From the NCBI GenBank assembly GCA_026119855.1, contig JAOWBW010000269.1, positions 1 to 64,000 of the forward strand: a stretch of DNA of 64,000 nucleotides. The letters run 5' to 3'. The notes below the pieces were generated by a model. It did not search any database, was not told the DNA's origin, and was given only the letters and a program-made list of their open reading frames with translations. This document shows, in pieces, positions 10,963 through 22,546 of the stretch. The stretch is from Campanula takesimana (taxonomy: Eukaryota > Streptophyta > Magnoliopsida > Asterales > Campanulaceae). Every line of letters begins with the position of its first letter. Positions within the stretch are counted from its first letter, which is position 1. Made by a program: the position numbers and the translations under genes.

Positions 10963-11116
10963 TATATATTTAATTGTTCTTCTTTAATTCTAAAATTAAC
11001 TCATACTTACAATCGGTTGCTGATGTTGTTACGTTTATCACCACCGCCTGATGATGCAATCCTGCATACGACCATCGGACCATGTCATAGAAAGTTTGTA
11101 CTCTCGGTTTATAATG

Positions 11117-12079
11117 TGTTAGTGCAGAACTGAGGTGTTACCTCGGATGTTGCCACTGACAGTCCAAGTGCTGTGACGATATTCTTTGTAATTTGATATT
11201 TCTTTCTAATGTAATTTTTACACTAATGTCCTAATATTATTTTCAAGATGTTGGTCCATATTTCAGGTAATAATAAAGTTGGTTTATGGAGTTAAAAAGG
11301 TGGAGAATAAATTGTTGAAGAGTTATTCATAAATGCCGAGTAAAAGAGGGAATAACAAACATATTTAACATGTGTTAAATATGGTAAATGTGAAGAAGAC
11401 CAAGTCCAATGTTAGTTGCTGATTAATTGAAGATGTACAAGGCATTGGAAGCTTGGAGTACAACACGGTGAAGCTAGGACTTGGGGATCAAGCTTGCGGT
11501 TGAGAAATTCATGGAAGGAAGACCAAGTCTTCGCACAAAAAGTGGAGAGCAAGCCCACTCACTCTCCCCACTCGTCACAAACAGCCCAAGGCTGTTATTT
11601 GTGTAGCCTCCAAGTCTTGGTTGGCTATAAATAGATGCTTGGATGAAGATTGAAGACAAGCCAATTTTATACACACATCCATAACACAAAAAGACCAAAG
11701 TACTCTTGGCTCCTTTTGAGATTCTTTCTTCCATACACTCTTTTATCACTCAAATACTTCGGGTTTGAGTGAGTTTTGGTTATGATAGAATCTTGTACTT
11801 TGTTCTTACTTTGGTTTCATAGAGAGTATATCATAGTTTGTATAGGGAACCATTTTAAACTTTGTAATTGGTTTTGATTATAAGGTTTTCGCCATCTAGC
11901 ATCTCAAGTTATATTTATATAACTTGAGAAAAATATTTCTCTTGTGCTATTTATTTTCCGCTGCAAAAACTCTACAATTTTTGTGTGTGTATTTTCTGTC
12001 CGTCTGGAGTGTTACCTGGGGTGTTACTTAACACTTGAGGTAACATCTGTTCTCAGCAAGCTATTGACAAACAATTTCA
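11117..12079 (+). repeat. SIRE-type 5' LTR
   Basis: 963 bp, TGTTAGTGCAG...ATTTCA. A TATA box (GGCTATAAATAG) lies at about 11629-11640. The segment between TATA and LTR end contains the AACTTGAGAAAAATATTTC and paired TGTTACC motifs discussed in the findings. Confidence 0.95.
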
Positions 12080-12081
12080 AT

Positions 12082-12094
12082 TGGCACCAGAGCC
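12082..12094 (+). promoter_or_regulatory. Primer-binding site of the SIRE-type element
   Basis: TGGCACCAGAGCC follows the LTR after two bases. It resembles the initiator-Met site TGGTATCAGAGC with two differences near its start; a divergent or alternative primer tRNA is possible. Confidence 0.7.
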
Positions 12095-12134
12095 CGGTCA
12101 CTTGACATACTAAGTGATTCGTTCCAGATTTGTC

Positions 12135-13945
12135 ATGGCTTTCGATCCTGGTAATCCTAATCAGAAGCGTCTTCCTGTTTTAGATGGCTCGAATTATGCT
12201 TATTGGAAGATCCGCCTACGCTCGCATATCAAATCAATTGATCTTCGGGCATGGCGATCTATAACAAATGGTTACTCTCTCCCTATGTTACCTCCAGATG
12301 AAGATGGTGACGTTCAAGTCAAACCTGAATCGGAGTGGACTAATGAAGAGATTACTCTAGCTAATTATAATGAAAAAGCACTTAATGCTATTTTTGAATG
12401 GGTTGATATGCATATTTTTAAACTTATTCAAAATAGTTCCACTGCTCAAGAGGCATGGGACACTTTACAAAGATTTTGTGAAGGTGATAGTAGTGTGCTT
12501 GATAATAAGCTTAGAACTCTTACTGGCAAATTTGAAAGATTGAGGATGGGTGAAAATGAAACTATTTCATCCTATTTTGAAAAATTGTTTGATATTGCAA
12601 ATGAGTGTCAACTTTTGGGTGAACCTTTTACCAACAAACAACTTGTTTCAAAAGCTATTCGAACTCTCCCCGAGAGGTTCAATATGAAAGTTTCATCTAT
12701 TGAAGAAGCCCACAATCTTTCTACAATGAACATCAATTCTTTAATGAGTATTTTGAAAATTTTTGAGTCAAATCTCCTTGAACAAAGTGAGGCTTCTAAA
12801 GGAAAAAATGTTGCTTTAAAAGCGCAATCCTCAGATTTTTCAAATGATGATGAAGATGAAATTTTTGAAGAATTGGATGAAAGTGCCAGTGTTGCTTTAC
12901 TTGCTAGAAAATATAATGCAATGGTTAAAAAGTTTAACAATGAAAAAGTGCAGGTAAAAGCAAAGGAGAAACAAACCAAGGTGTATGATTCGATGCCAAA
13001 AAGGACGTTCCCATCTACTCAAAAGTCAGCCCCTATGCGTAGAGCATCCTCAGATTAATCAAGGTCTAATCCCAAATACATTGATTCAATTCAATGTCAT
13101 GCTTGTTCGGGATGGGGTCATTACGCAAACGAGTGTGCCAACACACTACGGAAGAAGGGAAAGAACCTATGGGTATCCCTGAGTGACAATGAAGATGAGG
13201 ATTTAGTCCAGGAAGAAGAACCAGATCAAACAACCATGTATGTCACAGTCAGTGACTTGCAGACTGAACATGTTACCAGAGATGTTATGTCAACTGAGAT
13301 AACATCCGAGACCACATCTGTCAGGTATAACAATTTCAGTTCTGATAATAATGTTTGTTTCACGGTTTCCACTAATCTTGATACAGGAAGTTCGCAAGAG
13401 GATGAGATGAGCAAAGATGAGCTCATTGAAGACTTAAAAATCCTCTATAAGGATATGCTCAAGGAATGGAAGAAGGAGAACCAAATGGTTAAGACTTTAA
13501 CCAAGAAGAACGATGGACTCAAGGCTTACTTGAACCGTATGGAAGCTCAATCATCCCAGAAAGATGCCGAGCTAGAAAAAGTCAAGGCCAAGTTGACTCT
13601 AGCCGAAACCACCTTGAAGAAGCTCAACACCGGATCGTCCAAACTTGATGAGATCCTAAACTTGGGTAAGCCTTTGAGAGAAGGTATAGGTTTCCGAGAA
13701 TCATTAGAAAGTATTACTTATTCTTTGTCTTGTAATGAACATAACGTAAATTTTGTAAAAGGTCACGAGTTTGATCAAAATTCTTGTTCAAATGATGTTT
13801 CTGACAAAGGGAAAGTGTGTCAATACTGTCACACTACTGGACATTTTAAAAATAAATGTACAAAGATTTCAAAGAAAGAGTCCAGTCCAGATGTGTTACC
13901 TGAAGTGTTACCCAGCACTCCAGATAACACACACTGTCAGAAAGT
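12135..13945 (+). pseudogene. gag of the SIRE-type element
   Basis: The nucleocapsid precursor packages element RNA. The start at 12135 (MAFDPGNPNQ) is chosen because gag of this lineage begins with this motif; an in-frame Met at 12114 is seven residues upstream. A UBN2/DUF4219-like capsid region (YWKIRLRSHIKSID; LTGKFERLRMGENETISSYF) fills the first 220 residues. An in-frame TAA at 13056-13058 breaks it. The same frame then continues with zinc knuckle CHACSGWGHYANEC (about 13098), an acidic stretch, a Lys/Glu-rich coiled-coil region (about 13410-13650) and a second knuckle CQYCHTTGHFKNKC (13819-13860). A frameshift near 13930-13950 separates it from pol. Confidence 0.93.
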
Positions 13946-15485
13946 CAAAATGTCAAAAAGAAGTCATGGAAACCAAAAGCCAATGTGAGATGTGATGTTG
14001 TATATACTGCCTTAAAAACAAATGTTGAAGGATCATGGTATTTTGATAGTGGGTGTTCACGCCATATGACGGGAACAAAAATGTTTTTAAAAAACTATGA
14101 ATCCGTTCAAGGGGGTAGTGTAACTTATGGTGGTGGGAGCAAGAGTAACATAATAGGAAAAGTAACACTAAATGTGAATGGTTTTCCTGCTTTAAAAAAT
14201 GTCTTGCATGTAGATGTCCTAGTAACTAATTTAATTAGTATTAGTCAACTTTGCGATGACAACATGGAAGTAAAATTTAACAAGGACACTTGTGAAGTTT
14301 TTGATGGTACTAACAATTGTGTTATGACAGGAGCTAGATCAAGTGATAATTGTTATCGTGTGAAAGATAAATTCGTGTGCAACACCGCACAAATTGATGT
14401 CACAAACTTATGGTATCAAAAGTTGGGACATGTTCATTTGATGAACATTGATAAGATTGTTAAGTTAGATGCTTTTAAAGGAATTCCTAAACTAGATCTT
14501 AAAAATACTATCATTTGTGAAGATTGTCTTAAGGGGAAACAAACTCGTGTTGCCCATAGTGCTGCCCAACATTCCGAGCAACACTCTGGAACAACACATT
14601 GTTTTCAACTCTTACATATGGATTTAATGGGTCCAGTTGAGGTAGAGAGTTTTGGAGGAAAGAGATATTCTTATGTCATTGTTGATGATTTTTCGAGATT
14701 CACTTGGGTTTATTTTCTAAAAGAAAAATCAGAAACTTTTGAAAAATTTAAACTTTTACACTCCAAAATCAAAAACATGTTTTGTGCCTCTATCTTTAGA
14801 ATCAAATCTGATCATGGGAGAGAATTTGACAATGTTTTATTTTCTACTTTTTGTGAAAGAAAAGGAATACATCACGAGTTTTCAGCTCCTAAAACACCTC
14901 AACAAAATGGGGTGGCCGAAAGGAAAAATCGTAATTTACTTGAAATGACTCGTGTGATGTTGTTTTCTAAAAGGATTTCTAAAAGATTTTGGGCCGAGGC
15001 ACTTAACACGGCTTATCACACAATTAATAGAGTTTTTCTAAGACCCGGAACCACTATGACACCTTATGAAATTTTGAATGGCAAGAAGCCAAAAGTTCAC
15101 TATTTTCATGTCTTTGGGTGTGTGTGTTACATTTTGAATGACCGGGATTACTTAGCAAAGTTTGACTCTAAAAGTGATAGGGCGATATTTCTTGGATATG
15201 CGGCAAATAGTCGGGCATATAGGGTTTACAATCTTAGACTAAAAACTATCCAAGAATCTGTTAACATTGTTTTTGATGATCTCTCTAGTATTTCAGGTGA
15301 ATGTGCTCAAGAGCCTCCTCTGGTGTTGTTAGAAGATGTCATACAAACTGCAAATGACATCATAGATGTTAACACAGATGCTGAGCAGAATGTTATCATA
15401 GATGAGACAGCACCTCAGGCAACACCTGAGTCCAGTGATCCGAGTTTGATGCAGAAGTTCATGATGACGCAAGAAGGGATCCTCC
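13946..15485 (+). pseudogene. Protease and integrase of the SIRE-type element
   Basis: The protease has the copia active site WYFDSGCSRHMTG (about 14036-14074). The integrase has the HHCC zinc region (LGHVHLMN ... CEDCLKGK), catalytic Asp residues in HMDLMGP and SDHGREF, and the Glu in PQQNGVAERKNR (about 14900-14935), so the DDE triad is present. The C-terminal GKR-like domain follows (VFGCVCYILNDRDYLAKFD). The frame runs open to a TAA at 15521, but homology leaves it by a frameshift near 15470-15490. It would process the polyprotein and insert element cDNA into nuclear DNA. Confidence 0.93.
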
Positions 15486-17175
15486 ACCCAGAATTCGTAG
15501 GAATCATCCTACAACTCAGGTAATTGGGGAAGTGAATGAAGGGGTCCGAACAAGAAACAAAGAACCCGTGAATTATCGGGAAATGGTAAGGTATGTGTGC
15601 ATGTCAACCACATACACCAAGGTAAAACACTCTTGTTTTGTGTCATCCATAGAACCTAAAAATGTGATTGAAGCTTTAAAAGACAATTTTTGGATTCAAG
15701 CTATGCAAGACGAACTAGATCAATTTACCCGAAATAATGTATGGCTTTTAGTACCCCGTCCCATTAAAACTAATGTTATTGGGACAAAATGGATTTTTAA
15801 AAACAAAACGGATGAAGAGGGTAATATTGTTCGAAATAAAGCTCGTCTTGTGGCTCAAGGCTATACACAAGTGGAAGGTATCGACTTTGACGAAACCTTC
15901 GCACCCGTGGCTAGAATTGAGTCCATAAGACTTCTCTTAGCCATAGCTTGTTATCTTAGAATCACTTTGTATCAAATGGATGTTAAAGCAGCATTTTTAA
16001 ATGGATATTTAGATGAAAAAGTTTTTGTTGAACAACCTAAAGGTTTTGAAGATCCATCCCAACAAAACCATGTGTATAGACTTGATAAAGCCTTATACGG
16101 TCTAAAACAAGCTCCGCGCGCATGGTATGGTCGTTTAACTAGTTTTTTGCTTGAATATGGTTTTATTCGAGGAGAGGCGGATAGAACCTTATTCATTTTA
16201 AAACATGGAAAGGAACTTGTCATTGCTCAAATCTATGTTGATGACATAGTCTATGGCTCTACTTCAAAAATTTGTTTAAATGATTTTGTAGAGGCTATGA
16301 CACCAACTTTCGAGGTGAGCATGATGGGTGAACTAAACTTCTTTCTTGGCTTGCTGGTGAGACAAATACCCGATGGAATATTCATCTCACAAAGCAAGTA
16401 CGCAAAAAATCTAGTCAAGAAATTCCGCTTGGAGGGGTCAAAAAGATCTTCGGTTCCCATGGCTACTACACTTAAACTCGGCAAGTATGAAGGGGGAGAA
16501 GCAGTCGATCCTACCCTTTACCGTTCCATGATTGGTAGCCTTCTTTACCTTACCTCTAGCCGACCCGACATTATGTTTTCTGTGTGTGTCTGTGCACGAT
16601 ACCAATCCAACCCTAAAGTCTCTCATCTTAATTCTGTGAAAAAGATAATTAAATATGTTTCCGGAATGTGCGAATTAGGAATTTGGTATGCTAAAGATAC
16701 AAATACAAATCTAGTAGGCTTTAGTGATTCGGATTGGGCGGGGGATATAGATGACAGAAAAAGTACTATTGGGGGGTGTTTTTACTTGGGTAATAATCTA
16801 GTATCATGGTATAGTCGTAAACAAAATTGTGTGTCGCTCTCTACTGTTGAGTCTGAATACGTGGCAGCGGGGAGTTGTTGTACTCAATTAATATGGCTAA
16901 AACATATGTTAGACGACTATGGGCTTGAGAGTAAAAATATGATCATGTACTGTGATAGTTTGAGTGCCATTAACATTTCCAAGAACCCAGTCCAACACTC
17001 CCGCACAAAACACATTGATATTCGTCATCATTTTTTAAGAGATATGGTTGAAAAAGGCTTAATAACCATAGAGCATATTGATACCAAGTATCAATTGGCG
17101 GACACTTTTACAAAAGCCTTAGACCTTGAGAGATTTTCTTTCTTGAAGAACTCTCTTGGTCTTTGTAATCTCTAA
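15486..17175 (+). pseudogene. Reverse transcriptase and RNase H of the SIRE-type element
   Basis: One open frame from the linker (VIGEVNEGVRTRNK) through RT (KARLVAQGYTQVEGIDFDET; YQMDVKAAFLNG; catalytic YVDDIVYGST at about 16231-16260) to RNase H (FSDSDWAGDIDDRKST, SLSTVESEYVA, HIDIRHHFLRDM, ADTFTKAL) and a TAA/TAG-type stop at 17173-17175. This segment alone looks intact for length and motifs; only its junction with integrase is frameshifted. It makes double-stranded cDNA from element RNA. Confidence 0.94.
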
Positions 17176-18495
17176 AAATCTCCTGTTTTCTGGTGTTACC
17201 TCAAGTGCTACCAGCATCTGAGATAACGCTTGTATATTATTGTTTTTTTTTAAAAAAAATAAAATTTGGCTTTCTGTTTTAATCTGTCAATGAGTAGTAT
17301 TTTCTATTCATTGATGGTGGCACATGCTGACCTTTTTGTTATGGTAGGATAACACTCTAGGTATCATTATTGATAACATCCCTATAAACTCAAAAGTGAC
17401 AAAGTCACTAATTCTTTTTTAAAAGGCAAAAAGGCTAAAAACACATATAGTATTTCCTTAGTAGCTCGGGGCACGGCGTTCGTTGCGACGATGCACTCTT
17501 GCCAAAGGGGGATATTATCTAGTGATTTTGTACTAAGTATTAGGAACATGGAGTTCGATACTACATTGTTTCCTACTTGAACAGTACAAATCACTATAAC
17601 ATGTTTACACTTTATAAGGACTCGGGGCACGTAGCTCGCTACTACGATGCTTCCTTGTAGATAAAGAAGTGTAAAAGATGTTTATTTTAAAGTGTTTGAA
17701 GATGAAGAACAAGCTTTTTTATCTAAATTATTTGTTTTGCCTAAAGCGTTCAAATTTGGCAAGCTTGTTAAACCTCAAATGCTTATTATAGAAGCATATC
17801 TTCGCCTCATGTGTTCAAAATTGAGGTCCATCTAGCCTTAAATGCCTTAATATAAATTTATCATGGGATGTTTATCACAAATGTTATCTTAAATGTTACC
17901 ATCATTACCATTAACACATTAGTGTGTGCTACATTCGTTTTTTTTTATTTAGTTTAATCTCAGATTTGTTTGTTAAGTTTTCAAAGTTTGAAAGTCTTTT
18001 TATTATCTGTAACAAAAAGAGTTTACAATTTTGAAAAAGTCTTAAACAAATCTTTTAAGTTTGGTAAAATTTAGTTGGAACAATCTTCCTAAAATTTAGG
18101 GATTCATTTTTAAAATTTTGTGGAGATCGTTGCACTCTTTATTTTACTGTCTCTTTATTTTTAGTTTATTTTTTTTTTCTTTTTCGCTTTATTTAAAAAA
18201 AAAAAAAAGGGATGTGTAGGGGAGTTGGTTATTTGTGTGCTTGTAGATAGGTTGGTTTAAAACGTGAGATAAAATAGGATCTTAGTTAATTTTAAATGAT
18301 AAGAGTTAAGTTTAAAATTAATTCCTATCTTTTCACATTCCTAACTAATCTAAATATTTATCCCTATTTTTTCTCACCAAACTTTTTAACCCTCCCTCTC
18401 CTCACCGTCTTCTTCAAATCGGCAACCCTCAAACCCTCAAAACCCTTCTTTAATTTTTGTTAAAATTCTCCTAAATCTTCTTCCAGAATTCAACA
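17176..18495 (+). other. Spacer between pol and the third ORF
   Basis: Non-coding, AT-rich with T and A runs (about 17240-17262, 17938-17946, 18170-18208). A purine block CAAAGGGGGATATTATC at 17502-17518 looks like an internal polypurine tract. A motif CTCGGGGCACG...ACGATGC occurs twice (17466-17494 and 17622-17652). Short open frames lack domains. Confidence 0.6.
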
Positions 18496-19854
18496 ATGGT
18501 AAAACCCAATCAAAACCCTATCCAACCGGCACCATTGGAGGAGTCACCGGGTGATGCCTCACGTGTTGCCTCACCCATGGACATCTCACCAATTGTTTCC
18601 CAAATTTCTCAAAAAATTGCAATGTCCATTGATGAGCCCTCACAAGTAGCTACCTCAGCTCGTCCTCCACTCTCGGCGACTGCTTCAAAACCTCCAAGTT
18701 CCGCCACTAAACGAATCAAGAGAAAAGCTCCGTCAACCTCAACCAAAATGGGCGCAGTTCCACAAGCTCGAAAGAGGACCTCCAACCGTCTAAGTGCAAA
18801 GGCAATGTCAAAAGTTCCTTCCAACACTTCTGATGACCCAGTACATGTCTCCGACGAGGAAGAAGAAGAATCTCTCGGTCTCTCTTCCGATCACAACTCG
18901 GACCAGAATTTTGTTGTTCAACCGGCTGAACGAACTCAATCTGTAGAGAGCCTGGATACTTGGGTAGAAAATGAGGAAGAAACTCTTGCTACAGCTCAAA
19001 AGCGAGTGACAAAAGCCAAGGGGAAACAGAGTGTTGTCTCGGGTGCTGGCAGACCTCCGAAACCATCCAAGGTAACATCTCGATCTTCAAAACCCCCTAG
19101 CGCCCCGGTTACGTCTTCTGAATTATTTGGTGCTTCTGATGATATTTTGGAAACAAGTATTGATAAAAATGATGAGGCATTTCCACAACCCTTTTCTACA
19201 TTCGAATTTTTCGAACGGGCCAATATGCAAAAATGGCTTGATATTTCGGGTTTAAAAATGCACCGTGAGAAGCATATTGATGAGGCTAGTCTTAAGAAGC
19301 ATGGTGTTTATCAGTTCTTAAAAGATAGAAATGTTTTAAATGCCAATCTCTATCCCGAGAACTATGTTGATGCCATTATTCGAAACTTTTTTGCTAATCT
19401 TCATCCCAACCTAGATAATGAAAATTCCAACCAATTCGGCAAATTCTTTCTTCGAAGTAAAGTTCTTTGAATGAACCCATCTTTGATTAATAAAGTGCTT
19501 GGTTTGCCTAACGTTGATGATGATGGGGTGTTAGCCGATAGGGATGATATTGCTAAAGTTTTGTCTAACAATGTTGTTAAGAAATGGCCAACAAAAAAGG
19601 ATGAACACTTTCTTGCCTCTTCCCTCACCTCACTTTTTTCGGTTCTACACAAATTGTGTATCTTTAATTGGCTCCCCACCAAAAATGAACAATATGTAAC
19701 CCTCGAACAAGCTCGGGTCCTACATAAATTGGGGTTGAACCGGAAATTGAATTTTGGGAGATTGATATTTAGACATTTAGCTACTTGGGGAAAGAAGAAA
19801 TCGATCTCATATTTGCCTTATCCTTATCTCATTTTCCAAGTGATAAAATCCTAA
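18496..19854 (+). pseudogene. Third ORF of the SIRE-type element ('env-like')
   Basis: It starts ATGGTAAAACCC at 18496. Residues 1-60 are Pro/Ser/Ala-rich; 70-110 are basic (KRIKRKAPSTSTK, ARKRTSNRLSAK), like a nuclear-targeting or nucleic-acid-binding segment; 113-125 are acidic (SDEEEEES). From about residue 225 there is a conserved-looking globular region (FEFFERANMQKWLDISGLKM ... VYQFLKDRNVL). An in-frame TGA at 19468-19470 is followed in the same frame by MNPSLINKVLGLP and more of the same domain to 19854. The family is historically called envelope-like, but no signal peptide or transmembrane helix is visible here. Actual function unknown. Confidence 0.8.
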
Positions 19855-20525
19855 AATTTTCCACTCTTGGATTCGGACGAGTATACTCATGAGCTTGACT
19901 ATTACCGAGTGGATAGTCTTTTGACTAAACAGGGAAAGGGTGGTATTAGATACACCGGTGACTTACCTTGGGATAAGTCGAAAGATATCATTTTGTCAAG
20001 TTCGTCCGTTCCATCTTGAGGTGTTGGGAAAGGTGCTACCTCAGATTGTCCGTCCTTTATTCATTCTTCTCCAAGCATGTTTGCAGGTACTAATGCTGAA
20101 ATGATGGCTAGTGTCTCACATCTTCTGGGCACTGATTCTCCCTCAATCCTAAAGACGACTGTCCTAGCATTTCTTGAAAAACAGAATGTGATTTTGGGGA
20201 GAATTGTTCAAGATTGGACCCTACTAAAAGACAACACAGCAAGCTTTGTTAATCTGATTTCTTCCCAATCAGGGGGAGGTGCTGGTACAAGAGTGCTGGT
20301 ACGAGTGCTGCTACAGATGCTGCAGGTGCTGCTGAAGATGCTGGTACAAGTGCTGGGGAAGATGAACAGGAAGAAGAGGACGAAGACACAGAAGAAGAGT
20401 AAAAGAGGAAAATCTTTCCTGAAGGTTGATGTTGCCATTAAATTGGGCAATGACTTTTTCTTGGGGTTTGGTTCCAAAACAATTCGGTTCTTTGGTTTCT
20501 AAACTATTTATTTTGTGGTGGTTGG
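19855..20525 (+). pseudogene. C-terminal remnant of the third ORF
   Basis: After 19854 the sequence still encodes plausible protein in shifted frames (YYRVDSLLTKQGKGGIRYTG at about 19900-19960; then FAGTNAEMMASVSHLLGT from 20077). A further shift near 20290 is needed to read an Ala/Gly/Thr-rich stretch ending in a run of Glu and Asp before a TAA at about 20400. So the original protein ended in an acidic tail. The continuing out-of-frame translation to 20502 is not meaningful. Confidence 0.6.
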
Positions 20526-20810
20526 TTTAAACAATTTCGTACTTTGGTGGTTTTTTTTATGGTGTTTTATTTTCGGATCTTATGTTGGTTTTTATAGTTT
20601 TTTAAAAACTTGAATTTACTTTGGATTTTGAAGCTACTAGTTGAAAACATTTAAGGATGTGTTTAATTAGTATTTGTTTGTAAATTCTTGTTTTCTCTCG
20701 ACTCCTACATTAAGGGAGAGTTTATATTGGGTGGTTGTTATATTATCTTGTTATATGGCTAAATTGTTTTTGCAGGTACCAACACTTAGGTGATTGGAAA
20801 TAAATCTCAA

Positions 20811-20823
20811 ATTAAGGGGGGAT
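20811..20823 (+). promoter_or_regulatory. Polypurine tract of the SIRE-type element
   Basis: ATTAAGGGGGGAT lies directly before the 3' LTR start TGTTAG, the position expected for plus-strand DNA priming. Confidence 0.85.
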
Positions 20824-21796
20824 TGTTAGTGCAGAACTGAGGTGTTACCTCGGATGTTGCCACTGACAGTCCAAGTGCTGTGACGAAATTCTTTGTAATT
20901 TGATATTTCTTTCTAATGTAATTTTTACACTAATGTCCTAATATTATTTTCAAGATGTTGGTCCATATTTCAGGTAATAATAAAGTTGGTTTATGGAGTT
21001 AAAAAGGTGGAGAATAAATTGTTGAAGAGTTATTCATAAATGCCGAGTAAAAGAGGGAATAACAAACATATTTAACATGTGTTAAATATGGTAAATGTGA
21101 AGAAGACCAAGTCCAATGTTAGTTGCTGATTAATTGAAGATGTACAAGGCATTGGAAGCTTGGAGTACAACACGGTGAAGCTAAGACTTGGGTATCAAGC
21201 TTGCGGTTGAGAAATTCATGGAAGGAAGACTAAGTCTTCTCACAAAAAGTGGAGAGCAAGCCCACTCACTGTCCCCACTCTCCCCACTCATCACAAACAG
21301 CCCAAGGCTGTTATTTGTGTAGCCTCCAAGTCTTGGTTGGCTATAAATAGATGCTTGGATGAAGATTGAAGACAAGCTAATTTTATACACACATCCATAG
21401 CACAAAAAGACTAAAGTACTCTTGGCTCCTTTTGAGATTCTTTCTTCCATACACTCTTTTATCACTCAAATACTTCGGGTTTGAGTGAGTTTTGGTTAGG
21501 ATAGAATCTTGTACTTTGTTCTTACTTTGGTTCCATAGAGAGTATATCATAGTTTGTATATGGAACCATTTTAAACTTTGTAATTGGTTTTGATTATAAG
21601 GTTTTCGCCATCTAGGCATCTCAAGTTATATTTATATAACTTGAGAAAAATATTTCTCTTGTGCTATTTATTTTCCGCTGCAAAAACTCTACAATTTTTG
21701 TGTGTGTATTTTCTGTCCGTCTGGAGTGTTACCTGGGGTGTTACTTAACACTTGAGGTAACATCTGTTCTCAGCAAGCTATTGACAAACAATTTCA
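20824..21796 (+). repeat. SIRE-type 3' LTR
   Basis: 973 bp. Compared with the 5' LTR it carries a 9 bp duplication of CTCCCCACT near 21270-21285, one extra G near 21616 and about 13 substitutions. The TATA box GGCTATAAATAG is retained near 21339. Confidence 0.95.
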
Positions 21797-21801
21797 TAAT
21801 G

Positions 21802-21838
21802 AATTGTACTACCATCTCTTGATAATGGTAGTACAATT
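21802..21838. repeat. Perfect 14 bp inverted repeat
   Basis: AATTGTACTACCAT (21802-21815) and its reverse complement (21825-21838) enclose a 9 base loop. It abuts the SIRE target duplication. It may be a remnant of a small foldback element; GTACAATT also recurs just after the next MITE. Confidence 0.8.
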
Positions 21839-21858
21839 TTGCTAAAAAAAAAATGGTA

Positions 21859-22133
21859 CTCCCTCAGTCTCGGAGTAAGAGTTCTACCACTCATTTGCAC
21901 GCTTATTAATAAATATTAGAAGTGATGTAAATATTGTGAGTGTAAAGGTAAAGTAGGAGAAAGAATGAGCGAGAGAGAATAGTGAATTGATTGGTGTTGT
22001 GAGTATAAAAGTAAAATAGGAGAGAGAATGAGTGGGGTAAATAGTAAAGATTTTTTGCCATTTTAGGAATAGGACTCTTACTCTGGGACGTACCAAAATG
22101 GAAAGCAGGACTCTTACTCTGGGACGGAGAGAG
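21859..22133. mobile_element. Stowaway-like MITE, about 275 bp
   Basis: The left end CTCCCTCAGTCTCGGAGTAA pairs with the right end CTCTCTCCGTCCCAGAGTAA read on the opposite strand. TA flanks at 21857-21858 and 22134-22135. The subterminal GAGTAAGAGT(C/T)CT motif is duplicated near the right end (about 22070 and 22110). Confidence 0.9.
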
Positions 22134-22315
22134 TAGTACAATTCTTACGAAAAAGATCTTCAACAATTATCTTTAAAAAAATTTAAAAAACAAAAAAATA
22201 CTCCCTATGTCCCAGATAAATGTCGCGGAACTTTAAGCAATAATTTGAGGTTAATGTAATCATTCTAATGAAAATTAAAAATTGTTATTGATAGTATTTA
22301 TATTGGTGTATCAAT

Positions 22316-22546
22316 TATTAGGATTTAGGAGGGTGGCGAAGTCAATCATACATGGTAGAGAAGAAGTAATATGAGACTCAATTTTATTATGAACAATAGG
22401 TTACATATTTATAGGGTTACATAGAAAGTTCTAGATCTAGTCTAGATTGTTGTACAAGAAACAATCTCATAATGATATACAATATCTAGGTTAATATCTA
22501 AAAGATATTTACAAAATATACTTACGAATATATAATATTCCTTATA
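22316..22546 (-). repeat. 3' LTR of the TA...TA element
   Basis: 231 bp. On the minus strand a TATA box CCTATAAATATG lies at about 22399-22411. A purine-rich stretch (CGGGAGCG on the minus strand, 22547-22556) precedes it as the likely polypurine tract. Confidence 0.9.

Larger units (their letters stand above)
11117..21796 (+). mobile_element. Full-length SIRE/Maximus-type Ty1/copia retrotransposon
   Basis: 10,680 bp with LTRs at both ends and a perfect target duplication TAATG (11112-11116 and 21797-21801). Order: LTR, primer site, gag with two zinc knuckles, protease, integrase, RT, RNase H, a 1.3 kb spacer, a third ORF, polypurine tract, LTR. The extra 3' ORF, the roughly 10 kb length and the gag type (MAFDPGNPNQKRLP..) are characteristic of the SIRE/Maximus lineage. 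A rough hand comparison of the LTRs finds about 13 substitutions plus indels of 9 and 1 bp over 963 bp (about 1.4%). The copy is coding-dead: at least two nonsense changes and several frameshifts. Confidence 0.95.

Noticed and set aside
17176..18495. tRNA or small RNA gene in the spacer of the SIRE element
   Set aside because: No cloverleaf-compatible A and B boxes were found by eye.
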